From positions 1 to 37,056 of IMG/VR virus record IMGVR_UViG_3300033149_006207: DNA of 37,056 nt, one strand, 5' to 3'. Source of the DNA: a virus. The notes under the pieces were generated by a model. It saw only the letters and a program-made list of their open reading frames with translations, was not told the origin of the DNA and made no database searches. Position numbers and translations under genes: made by a program. The first letter of the stretch is position 1, and every line of letters begins with the position of its first letter. Below are positions 15,661-21,516 of the stretch, piece after piece.

Positions 15661-15786
15661 GTAGGGAAAAGAAACCAAGTAGAAAGAAGGAGAACAACAG
15701 AGGAGGAAAGGAAACAACACATTCCGGAGGGAAATAGATTGCTAGAGGGAAGAGAGAAAAGATAGTTTGGGGGGAGGGGGGGTTTT
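15661..15786. other. Strand-biased purine tract in the control region
   Basis: About 125 bp that is overwhelmingly A/G on the plus strand, ending in GGGGGGAGGGGGGG followed by TTTTT. Apparent open frames here have no start context and highly biased composition, so I call it noncoding. Possible roles: replication origin, packaging site, or a C-rich unstructured leader on the leftward transcript. No iterons were seen apart from the pair at 15800/15841. Confidence 0.5.
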
Positions 15787-15799
15787 TATAACCGTTGAG

Positions 15800-15814
15800 A
15801 CGTCGCACAATCTT
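15800..15814. repeat. 15-bp direct repeat, copy 1
   Basis: ACGTCGCACAATCTT, exactly repeated at 15841-15855 (41 bp apart, about four helical turns). On the minus strand a TATAAA box follows 17 nt after AGATTG of this copy, so it may sit at the -35 of a leftward promoter. Likely protein-binding sites. Confidence 0.6.
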
Positions 15815-15840
15815 AAATCTTCTTTTTTTTAGGTATAACA

Positions 15841-15855
15841 ACGTCGCACAATCTT
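15841..15855. repeat. 15-bp direct repeat, copy 2
   Basis: Identical to 15800-15814. It ends seven bases before the -35 box of the rightward early promoter, suitable for an activator or for a repressor acting on both directions. Confidence 0.6.
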
Positions 15856-15861
15856 GTCTTT

Positions 15862-15889
15862 TTGTATTTTTAATATCTTATGTTATAAT
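15862..15889 (+). promoter_or_regulatory. Early promoter with extended -10, predicted leaderless
   Basis: TTGTAT (15862-15867), 16-bp spacer, TGT-TATAAT (TATAAT 15884-15889). Only six bases separate the -10 from ATG 15896, which places +1 on the A of the start codon. Confidence 0.75.
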
Positions 15890-15895
15890 TACAAT

Positions 15896-16084
15896 ATGCA
15901 AGATTTAATTAGAAAACATTGGTTTTTCCATTGCCCTTCTTGCAAACGCTTCGTTAAGAAAGATGACAACCGCTACTTAATCCAAACCAGAAAATTTGGA
16001 GAGATCAAAATCCAATGCTGGCACAGAAACTGTTTAAACTGTTTGTTTAATTACATTGAAAATTCTCTTAAGCTAATAGTATGA
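15896..16084 (+). CDS. Zinc-ribbon protein, first early gene
   Basis: 62 aa from ATG 15896 (MQDLIRKHWFFHCPSCKRFV). An upstream TTG would lie inside the promoter, so it is rejected. Cys/His pairs C-P-S-C (13-16) and C-W-H-R-N-C-x2-C (about 42-50) make a zinc ribbon. No Shine-Dalgarno: the promoter predicts a leaderless mRNA. Early position and size suggest a host-takeover or regulatory protein; function unknown. Confidence 0.75.
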   Translation: MQDLIRKHWFFHCPSCKRFVKKDDNRYLIQTRKFGEIKIQCWHRNCLNCLFNYIENSLKLIV

Positions 16085-16245
16085 ACGAAAAGCAAGAGCT
16101 GGAGCAAATCCTCTCCGGAATGAGAGCAATTTACCGGCATTTAAAAAGCAAGAGCGCTAAAGCAAGGCTGGCCAGATATGCCAATGACTTAAAAAAAAGA
16201 ATTAACAATGAGCTTTATGAACAAGGAAAAGCAATTTTTAAATAA
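16081..16245 (+). CDS. Small helical basic protein, 54 aa
   Basis: MNEKQELEQILSGMRAIYRH... , Lys/Arg-rich and helical throughout (SAKARLARYANDLKKRINNE). Its ATG overlaps the preceding TGA (ATGA), indicating translational coupling. Not recognised. Confidence 0.65.
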   Translation: MNEKQELEQILSGMRAIYRHLKSKSAKARLARYANDLKKRINNELYEQGKAIFK

Positions 16246-16248
16246 TTA

Positions 16249-16257
16249 TGTTATAAT
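16249..16257 (+). promoter_or_regulatory. Second extended -10 promoter, predicted leaderless
   Basis: TGTTATAAT, with TATAAT at 16252-16257 and ATG at 16264, six bases away. 18 of 21 bases around it match those at the 15896 promoter. No good -35 is visible, as expected for an extended -10 type. Confidence 0.65.
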
Positions 16258-16263
16258 ACCATT

Positions 16264-16407
16264 ATGACAAAAAAGAAACATGATCTCGACATTATAGAGT
16301 CGCTTATTTATTATGTTGGTATTCTCGTAACCTTTGGAGCTTTTTGGTTCGCCAAAATTATAATTAAAAAGGCTATTATTGAAGCCAACGACATAATTAA
16401 CGAATGA
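16264..16407 (+). CDS. Small membrane protein, 47 aa
   Basis: MTKKKHDLDIIESLIYYVGI..., with one transmembrane segment (YYVGILVTFGAFWFAKIII, about residues 16-34) and a charged tail. No Shine-Dalgarno; +1 of its promoter falls on the ATG. Its TGA overlaps the next ATG. Function unknown. Confidence 0.68.
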   Translation: MTKKKHDLDIIESLIYYVGILVTFGAFWFAKIIIKKAIIEANDIINE

Positions 16408-16793
16408 AGCCATATAAAATATTAAGCCGATTTGTCAAGCTCGATTTATACGATAAGGGTAATGGTGATCTTTGGCTTAACGACTTGCTATTTACTAAAG
16501 AAGATCAAACCGACGGTAATGAAAATCTTGCTTGGGCATTTAGTAGCCCAGGGGCCTCTCGATGGGAATTTAAACATCCTAAAGCTGGCTTAAGTTGGTA
16601 TATTATTACTTTTTTTGATCTTAGAACCGGCTATTTTAGTATTAGCAACTGGGAGCAGATTACTTGGTTTAAATTATTTATTTTCCCGTTTTGGTTTTTA
16701 AAAGAAAAGATAAGAGAACTTTCTGACAAATTATATGAAACAATTTATCTTTTAAAACATAAAAAATGTGTGCAGGTGGATATTTTAAATTAA
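16404..16793 (+). CDS. Hypothetical early protein, 129 aa
   Basis: MKPYKILSRFVKLDLYDKGN... Mixed alpha/beta with many aromatics and a strongly hydrophobic stretch (WFKLFIFPFWFLKEKIREL) near residues 92-110 that could be membrane-associated. Coupled by ATGA to the 47-aa membrane protein. Not recognised. Confidence 0.68.
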   Translation: MKPYKILSRFVKLDLYDKGNGDLWLNDLLFTKEDQTDGNENLAWAFSSPGASRWEFKHPKAGLSWYIITFFDLRTGYFSISNWEQITWFKLFIFPFWFLKEKIRELSDKLYETIYLLKHKKCVQVDILN

Positions 16794-17005
16794 AAGAAGG
16801 AAAAGAGGTAGAAATTTATCTTGGCTACTGGGGAGCAAAATTCGATTTTATGCCTCTTCAGTCTAAAAATAAAAAAGATAATGAAAAAACAAAAAAGCAT
16901 ATTAAAAATGAACTCCAAAAAATGACAAAAAAAGAAATTATAAATTCATTTATTGAATTTTTAGCAACATCTAATGAATTTTTAGCAACATCTAATGAGG
17001 GATAA
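16766..17005 (+). CDS. Hypothetical lysine-rich protein with a duplicated tail
   Basis: 79 aa. The N-terminus is beta-like (YFKLKEGKEVEIYLGYWGAK), followed by a Lys-rich helix. The C-terminus is an exact tandem repeat EFLATSN-EFLATSN encoded by two 21-bp units. It overlaps the preceding gene by 28 nt and has no clear Shine-Dalgarno, so the start (ATG 16766) is uncertain. Confidence 0.6.
   Translation: MCAGGYFKLKEGKEVEIYLGYWGAKFDFMPLQSKNKKDNEKTKKHIKNELQKMTKKEIINSFIEFLATSNEFLATSNEG
16955..16996 (+). repeat. 21-bp perfect tandem duplication
   Basis: Two identical 21-bp units (16955-16975 and 16976-16996) encoding EFLATSN twice, immediately before the stop codon. The perfect identity points to recent slippage. 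Confidence 0.9.
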
Positions 17006-17008
17006 AAT

Positions 17009-17245
17009 ATGAAAGTAAACCTAAAAGATGTAATCATTTTTGCTTTAATCGGATTAACTTTTTTAATCGCAGTTAGCACCCCCAGCGACCAAGACCTGCA
17101 AGATTTAAAAAGCGAAGTTGGCAGCTTGAGAGAGATAGTCAAAGAAAATGATGACTATATTACCAATATCAGCGAGGTAGTATTAGACCACGAGGATACG
17201 CTAGAGTTAATTATTGAATGCAATCCATACTGTAAGGGGTATTAA
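17009..17245 (+). CDS. Membrane-anchored coiled-coil protein, 78 aa
   Basis: Hydrophobic segment VIIFALIGLTFLIAV at about residues 8-22, then an acidic coiled coil (DQDLQDLKSEVGSLREIVKE) and a C-terminal Cys pair (ECNPYCKGY). Resembles small spanin- or Rz1-like or host-membrane phage proteins only in outline. Function unknown. Confidence 0.68.
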   Translation: MKVNLKDVIIFALIGLTFLIAVSTPSDQDLQDLKSEVGSLREIVKENDDYITNISEVVLDHEDTLELIIECNPYCKGY

Positions 17246-17248
17246 ATT

Positions 17249-17317
17249 ATGAAAATAAAAGGCTATATCACCATAAATGACATTGTCAAAGACACTAAAC
17301 GCAAGGGGAAAATTTAA
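17249..17317 (+). CDS. Possible 22-aa peptide
   Basis: MKIKGYITINDIVKDTKRKG-KI, four bases after the previous stop. It is short and has no clear ribosome site; it may be spurious. Confidence 0.25.
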   Translation: MKIKGYITINDIVKDTKRKGKI

Positions 17318-17359
17318 AACTCTGTGTATATTTAATACGCATTAAGCATAAATTGCCCC

Positions 17360-17388
17360 TTGACAACATTGTAAATAATGTTTACAAT
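17360..17388 (+). promoter_or_regulatory. Consensus promoter containing a palindromic operator
   Basis: TTGACA (17360-17365), 17-bp spacer, TACAAT (17383-17388). The spacer and -10 contain ATTGTAAA-n5-TTTACAAT (17368-17388), a perfect 8+8 inverted repeat, so a dimeric repressor bound there would block polymerase. Predicted +1 near 17395, five bases before the next ATG. Confidence 0.82.
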
Positions 17389-17399
17389 AAGGCAATTAA

Positions 17400-17660
17400 A
17401 TGTTAAAACAAAGAAGAATGAACCAAAAACCTTCAACCAAACAGGAATATGTCGAGCTCCTTAATAAAATCGGCAGGGCTTTACAGGTTATGAGCCAAGA
17501 GGATGAAGATACCTATTGTCCCTTTTGCAATAGCGACATTTCGCATTTACCTCAAAATAAGCGCAAAGAGCATTTACAAGACTGCGCCACGTGGGATCAT
17601 GTTGCAGGAGAAGTGCAAGACGAGTTAATAGCTGAATATGGAGGTAAAAATGAATTATAA
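17400..17660 (+). CDS. C2HC zinc-finger protein
   Basis: 86 aa from ATG 17400 (an internal ATG at 17418 is possible). C-P-F-C near residue 40, followed by H and C in KRKEHLQDCATW, make a BED/C2HC-like finger. Acidic C-terminus. First gene behind the operator-controlled promoter and overlapping the nuclease gene by 11 nt. Possibly a cofactor of the nuclease or a transcription regulator. Confidence 0.72.
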   Translation: MLKQRRMNQKPSTKQEYVELLNKIGRALQVMSQEDEDTYCPFCNSDISHLPQNKRKEHLQDCATWDHVAGEVQDELIAEYGGKNEL

Positions 17661-18321
17661 AAAAAGAGGCGGCTTCTATTGGGTTGATAATAAACCCTAT
17701 GCCAGCGTTACAGATATAATTAGCATTTTGGATAAACCGGCGCTTAGATATTGGTTTGGCCAGCAAGTTTATCGAGCTTTTTCTGCCAACGATCGCTTGA
17801 GCGAAAAAGAGGCCTTATCTGCACCATACAAAGCTAATAAAAAAGCTAAAGACAGGGGCTCAACGGTCCACTCAATTGTTGAAGCGTGGAAGCAAACCGG
17901 CAAATATATTGATAGCATACCAGCAGAATTTAAAGGATACGCCAAAGCCTTTTATTCTTTTGTTAGTCAGCACAAAATTAAGCTAATCGAGCATGAGAAA
18001 CAGGTGGTTAATGATAAATACGGCTATGCCGGAACGCTCGATATTATTTGTCAATTTAATGGCAATGACAAAAAAACAATCCTGGACTGTAAAACCGGCA
18101 AAGGGCTATATCCAGAAGTCGAACTGCAACTATCAGCTTATCGAGCTGCTCTTGGCAAAGACTACGACATCGCCGCCGTTTGCTTAATGGAAGACGGGAC
18201 TTTTCAATTTGCTAAATATAACAAGGATAGATTTAAAGAGTTTTTAGCTTGTTTAACAATTTGGAAGTGGCAAAACGAAGAAAAAATTAAACAATTAAAA
18301 TTATATGGAGGGCAAAAATGA
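17650..18321 (+). CDS. PD-(D/E)XK nuclease, RecB/Cas4-like
   Basis: 223 aa from ATG 17650, which has GGAGG seven bases upstream; an earlier ATG at 17638 lacks one. Nuclease motifs: H74 in GSTVHSIVEAW, E114/E116, GYAGTLD with D131, ILDCKTGKG with D146 and K148, and QLSAY (Q160-Y164). This is the RecB-family order H...E...GxLD...DxK...QxxxY. It probably processes DNA ends in phage recombination or replication. Its TGA overlaps the next ATG. Confidence 0.88.
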   Translation: MNYKKRGGFYWVDNKPYASVTDIISILDKPALRYWFGQQVYRAFSANDRLSEKEALSAPYKANKKAKDRGSTVHSIVEAWKQTGKYIDSIPAEFKGYAKAFYSFVSQHKIKLIEHEKQVVNDKYGYAGTLDIICQFNGNDKKTILDCKTGKGLYPEVELQLSAYRAALGKDYDIAAVCLMEDGTFQFAKYNKDRFKEFLACLTIWKWQNEEKIKQLKLYGGQK

Positions 18322-18635
18322 AAGCAATTATCAGGCTATCAAGCCGAATAACCATTGAAGTCGAAGAAAAAGACGAGATGGAAACCCTAAATCGAGCGAT
18401 TACTTTAACCCAACACCCAAAAAAGTGCAGTAATTGCGGCAACGAAAAAGGCCTTTATTTTACTAGCAATAAAGATAAAGAGGGCAATAACTATGTCAAT
18501 ATCAAGTGTCCGGCTTGTGGCGGCAAAGCAAAGCTCGGCCAGCTAAAGAGTGGCGGATTTTTTTGGCACAGAGAGTTTGAGGTTTATAGGCCAAAAAAAA
18601 TGGAGGAGGTGAACAATAATGGCAAAGAAAAATAA
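18318..18635 (+). CDS. Zinc-ribbon protein coupled to the nuclease
   Basis: 105 aa. The N-terminus is beta-rich (MKAIIRLSSRITIEVEEKDE); a zinc ribbon follows with KCSNCGN and IKCPACGGKAK. Coupled by ATGA to the nuclease, so a DNA-metabolism partner (for example ssDNA or junction binding) is plausible but unproven. Confidence 0.75.
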   Translation: MKAIIRLSSRITIEVEEKDEMETLNRAITLTQHPKKCSNCGNEKGLYFTSNKDKEGNNYVNIKCPACGGKAKLGQLKSGGFFWHREFEVYRPKKMEEVNNNGKEK

Positions 18636-18942
18636 GTTTAAATTAACTGAAAAAGATTTTGAAGTAGTCAAAGAACTGCTAAAGCACATGAAGGGCACTG
18701 AGGTTGCCAGATTAACCGGCTGGTCAATGGCAACTATCTATAATGTTAAGAGGTTTGATACTTATGATGAGTATTATAGCTACAATGTTAGCAGGCTTAA
18801 TAACAAAAAAGCCCCTAGCAAAAAGCCAGAGGCTAACCAAAAGGATAATGAAATTGTAACTGTTTTAAGAGAATTGGTCAATGAGGTTCGGGGCTTAAAA
18901 GAGGCTTGGTTGACAAAGCCAACTAAAAGAAGCATATTTTAA
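18619..18942 (+). CDS. Helix-turn-helix DNA-binding protein
   Basis: 107 aa. HTH at about residues 22-45 (MKGTEVARLTGWSMATIYNV), Lys-rich linker, and a C-terminal helix (IVTVLRELVNEVRGLKEAW) for multimerisation. Shine-Dalgarno GGAGGAGGTGA before the ATG. It could bind the 15-bp repeats or the 17368 palindrome; that is untested. The promoter of the downstream RNA lies inside its 3' end. Confidence 0.78.
   Translation: MAKKNKFKLTEKDFEVVKELLKHMKGTEVARLTGWSMATIYNVKRFDTYDEYYSYNVSRLNNKKAPSKKPEANQKDNEIVTVLRELVNEVRGLKEAWLTKPTKRSIF
18910..18938 (+). promoter_or_regulatory. Promoter for the intergenic RNA
   Basis: TTGACA (18910-18915), 17-bp spacer, CATATT (18933-18938), inside the 3' end of the HTH gene. 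Predicted start near 18945, just after the stop codon and at the first base of the folded region. Confidence 0.6.
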
Positions 18943-18944
18943 AA

Positions 18945-19160
18945 GCTGAAGAATAATCCGCTAGCGGAAACGGGCAAGCCACGGCGGATTATATGAGGGG
19001 TTATCCCCCTCTAAGGTTGTCCGGTGAAGGAAAGAGGCCGGAACTGGGCAACCCTAAAGGGGGAGAACTTTAAAAATTATTATTAGCAGTGTGAGGCTGG
19101 TTTTGGCTGGTTCTTTTCTTCCGGTTCATTCTCGCCGGCCTCACACTAGTGATAATAATT
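18945..19160 (+). ncRNA. Candidate structured noncoding RNA
   Basis: The 236-nt gap between two genes is densely paired. Helices: ATAATCCGC/GCGGATTAT (9 bp, 18953-18961 with 18984-18992); GAGGGG/CCCCTC (18995-19000 with 19006-19011); GGTTGTCC/GGGCAACC (8 bp, 19015-19022 with 19046-19053), with inner GG/CC. AGGGGGA (19058-19064) can alternatively pair with TCCCCCT (19004-19010), giving a possible switch or pseudoknot. A 13-bp stem AGTGTGAGGCTGG/CCGGCCTCACACT (19088-19100 with 19135-19147) follows, flanked by a further AT-rich pairing. No known RNA family recognised. Confidence 0.65.
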
Positions 19161-19178
19161 ATTAATTAAAAAAAAGAA

Positions 19179-19688
19179 ATGAAAAACTATATCTGCCTTA
19201 ATGGTAAAAAAATAAAGATCAGCCAGGAAACAGCTGAAAACCTGAAAAAAAAGCTTGGGGTTGAAGTTATTAAACCAACTCCGTCTAGCGAAATTGCTAT
19301 TTGTGATTTTAAACCTATGAGCATAATTGATTGGGATAAAAAAGAAGAGATTTTAATCAAAGATAAACCTATTAATAAGGTCTTTGTCAACCAAAAGTTT
19401 GCTGATGGCTCTAAATTTGGTGATTATTGTTTCTTTATTAATTGTAAATTTGGAGCAGGATGTGAGTTTGGAGCAGGATGTGAGTTTGGAGCAGGATGTG
19501 AGTTTGGAGCAGGATGTGAGTTTGGGGCAGAATGTGAGTTTGGATCAAATTGTGTTTTTGGAACAGGGTGTAAGTTTAAGTCAGGATGTGAGTTTGGGTT
19601 GTGGTGTGAGTTTGGATTAGGATATGAGCTTGGGAATAACTGTATTAAGAATAAGCCATATTGGGATGAAAACGGATTACATAATTAA
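19179..19688 (+). CDS. Hexapeptide/pentapeptide-like repeat protein
   Basis: 169 aa. The N-terminal ~85 residues are unremarkable (MKNYICLNGKKIKISQETAE). Then come about ten tandem six-residue units of the form C-E-F-G-A-G, which should build a small regular beta-solenoid with a Cys/Phe ladder. The tail is short (NKPYWDENGLHN). No Shine-Dalgarno; the gene directly follows the structured RNA. Function unknown; DNA-mimic or binding roles of related beta-solenoids are only an analogy. Confidence 0.75.
   Translation: MKNYICLNGKKIKISQETAENLKKKLGVEVIKPTPSSEIAICDFKPMSIIDWDKKEEILIKDKPINKVFVNQKFADGSKFGDYCFFINCKFGAGCEFGAGCEFGAGCEFGAGCEFGAECEFGSNCVFGTGCKFKSGCEFGLWCEFGLGYELGNNCIKNKPYWDENGLHN
19444..19634 (+). 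repeat. 18-bp tandem repeat inside a coding gene
   Basis: About ten 18-bp units; four consecutive ones (TGTGAGTTTGGAGCAGGA) are identical and the rest diverged. The in-frame period keeps the hexapeptide. Identity of neighbouring copies suggests recent expansion. Confidence 0.9.
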
Positions 19689-19697
19689 AAAATAAAA

Positions 19698-20327
19698 ATG
19701 AATTACACACAAAACGGCAAACTAGACATGAGATATAGAACCAACAGGGAGCTGGTTAAAAAGGCAAGAACAGCAAAGATTTGGCTGGCTATAATCTTTT
19801 TGCTTATTATTGTTGGCTTTGTTGTCAAAACGACAAGAGAAGCCAATCAGAAATTTGTTAGTCCAATCTCTGATGACAAAGAGTATTGTGTTCCCTGGTC
19901 GACAATTGAGCAAGTAATTGATGAAACAGTTGATGAAGTGATAAACGAATATAAAAACGATAAACAGAGCTCATTAGAGCCAATCTCCGCCCCGAAAATT
20001 AAAAAAGAAGCCAATTCCTTTATTAAAGCAAAAATAAGCCATTACGCTAGGGCTTATGACCTTAATGAGGAGCTGGTTGACTGCATTGTCTTTAGGGAGA
20101 GTTCTTATAACTTTCAGGCGGTTGGTGATAATGGTAAGGCTATTGGGCTGGGACAAATTTGGCCAGAAAGCTGGAAACACCTTAGGCTGGCTATGGGAAA
20201 ATCAACAGCAGATACACGGACAAATCTAGATGATGCCCTAGAAACACTCTGCTGGGGACTAGCTAATGGCTATCATAATTGGTGGTCAACTTATAATGAT
20301 TGTGTTAGTCAGGTTGTTAAAAATTAA
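19698..20327 (+). CDS. Membrane-anchored lytic transglycosylase (SLT-like)
   Basis: 209 aa. Transmembrane segment at about 28-43 (IWLAIIFLLIIVGFVV), a linker, then an SLT/lysozyme-like domain: IVFRESSYN with the catalytic Glu at 134, and GKAIGLGQIWPESW, the GLxQ motif. It would cleave the glycan strands of peptidoglycan for lysis or host-wall remodelling. Its place in the early block rather than with the holin-like genes is unusual. An ATG at 19728 is an alternative start. Confidence 0.85.
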   Translation: MNYTQNGKLDMRYRTNRELVKKARTAKIWLAIIFLLIIVGFVVKTTREANQKFVSPISDDKEYCVPWSTIEQVIDETVDEVINEYKNDKQSSLEPISAPKIKKEANSFIKAKISHYARAYDLNEELVDCIVFRESSYNFQAVGDNGKAIGLGQIWPESWKHLRLAMGKSTADTRTNLDDALETLCWGLANGYHNWWSTYNDCVSQVVKN

Positions 20328-20345
20328 AATTAAAAAGGAGAAAAA

Positions 20346-20711
20346 ATGAAAAAAATTAAAAGGGTTAATAAAAATTATTACAAAATTTTTACAGTGCCTA
20401 TTTGTGGAGTTTTTGTGGATGAATATTTAATGAAAAAATTAAACAAAATTTTGTATAAATGTAAAAACGAAATAGATGGTTTGCTTCAAAATAATATTAA
20501 GCATACCATTAAAGAGGAGTGGGCATTGGCTTATCCAAAAGGAAAACAAGAAAGTTTTTATGGAACTAATTTAGAGCCGCCCGAAAAAGCAAGTGGCCCT
20601 ATATTTAGAACAGTTAAAATTAAAAATTTATATTTTATCGGGAATAAAAATATTTATAGCGACGAAGTAAAAAGAGAGGTGGAAAAGTTAATGGAAAAAG
20701 AGAAAAAATGA
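20346..20711 (+). CDS. Hypothetical early protein, 121 aa
   Basis: Good Shine-Dalgarno (AAGGAG) before ATG 20346. Lys-rich, mixed alpha/beta, with IKNLYFIGNKNIYSDEVKRE near the C-terminus. Stop overlaps the next ATG (ATGA). No family recognised. Confidence 0.68.
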   Translation: MKKIKRVNKNYYKIFTVPICGVFVDEYLMKKLNKILYKCKNEIDGLLQNNIKHTIKEEWALAYPKGKQESFYGTNLEPPEKASGPIFRTVKIKNLYFIGNKNIYSDEVKREVEKLMEKEKK

Positions 20712-20983
20712 CTAAGAAACAAAAAACGATTGAGAAGAAAATAGAAGAACAATTAGAAGATATAGCGGTTAGATTTCCAATTGAAAGCCTAGTGTGGTTT
20801 TTATTGAGAGACAAAATAATTGAAGACTTAAAAGGACTCATCTCCGATATTATTCAAGAGATTGTTGGAAAGGATATTGATCATAACCTAGACTTTGATA
20901 TTAGAGATACGCCTGCTGACGGCTACAATCAAGCCAAACAAGAAATTTATGATCGTGCTAGAAGGTTAGGGATTAAAATTTGA
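20708..20983 (+). CDS. Helical protein, paralogue 1 of 3
   Basis: 91 aa. N-terminal helix KKQKTIEKKIEEQLEDI, central KIIEDLKGLISDIIQEIVGK, and C-terminal helix QAKQEIYDRARRLGIKI. The ends match those of 22533-22823 (KKKTIEEKIKEI ... RAKKLGIKI). Function unknown. Confidence 0.7.
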   Translation: MTKKQKTIEKKIEEQLEDIAVRFPIESLVWFLLRDKIIEDLKGLISDIIQEIVGKDIDHNLDFDIRDTPADGYNQAKQEIYDRARRLGIKI

Positions 20984-20994
20984 AAGGAGGAAAA

Positions 20995-21327
20995 ATGAAC
21001 CTAAAAAGGATTGAGAAAGAGATAGATAAATTGGCAGACGAAATGATATTGACATATGAGGCGCAGGCGAGAAATATGCAAATTGTTCCTATTACAAGAG
21101 ATAAATGGTTATATCACACTTGGACAAAGCATATTGTAAAGCTTATCCGCCAAGTTATCAAACAAGTAGTAGAGAGTGTGCCGACAGAGAATACGCTGGG
21201 GACATACTATGATTTTATCACAGAGGATAAATACCGAGAGCAAGGTTTCAATGCTTGTGTTGAGCAAATCAAACAATGGAAAAAGAAAATATTAAAGGAG
21301 GTGAAGGAAAATGATAAAAGCAGTTAG
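20995..21327 (+). CDS. Helical protein, paralogue 2 of 3
   Basis: 110 aa from ATG 20995, with Shine-Dalgarno AAAGGAGG seven bases upstream; a TTG at 20980 lies upstream of that site and is rejected. Same plan as its neighbour: N-terminal KRIEKEIDKLADEM, central HIVKLIRQVIKQVVESV, and C-terminal GFNACVEQIKQWKKKI. More diverged than paralogues 1 and 3. Confidence 0.7.
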   Translation: MNLKRIEKEIDKLADEMILTYEAQARNMQIVPITRDKWLYHTWTKHIVKLIRQVIKQVVESVPTENTLGTYYDFITEDKYREQGFNACVEQIKQWKKKILKEVKENDKSS

Positions 21328-21466
21328 ATGGATTTTGTTAATTTGGACAATAATAGGCATTCCTTCTGTTTTAAATACGCTAGATTTTGGGGAAGCGTTT
21401 TTTTCTCTTTTTTTTACTATTTTGTTTAGTGGATTAAAAACAGTAGACATAAAAACCCCAAAATAA
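21311..21466 (+). CDS. Small two-helix membrane protein
   Basis: 51 aa, Shine-Dalgarno AAGGAGGTGA before ATG 21311. Two hydrophobic stretches, WILLIWTIIGIPSVL (7-21) and AFFSLFFTILFSGL (29-42). Holin-like in size and topology, but equally any small membrane protein. Overlaps the previous gene by 17 nt. Confidence 0.6.
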   Translation: MIKAVRWILLIWTIIGIPSVLNTLDFGEAFFSLFFTILFSGLKTVDIKTPK

Positions 21467-21516
21467 GGCGATATACAAAAGAAGAGGATAATTTTATCAG
21501 AAAAAATTATTTAATT

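Noticed and set aside
15562-15841. Open frames on both strands in the purine tract
   Set aside because: Extreme composition bias, no ribosome sites and translations of low-complexity Arg/Glu or Phe/Pro; they lie between divergent promoters.
18945-18975. Hammerhead ribozyme (CTGAAGA followed by GAAAC)
   Set aside because: The two core boxes flank a small palindrome, but no GUH cleavage triplet closes a stem III in the right place.
19020-19045. Cobalamin riboswitch core (resembles TCCGGTGAA...CCGGAACTG)
   Set aside because: The other conserved B12-box elements and their order are absent, and no transport or B12 gene follows.
19444-19634. CRISPR-like array
   Set aside because: 18-bp units are contiguous without spacers and translate to an in-frame hexapeptide repeat.
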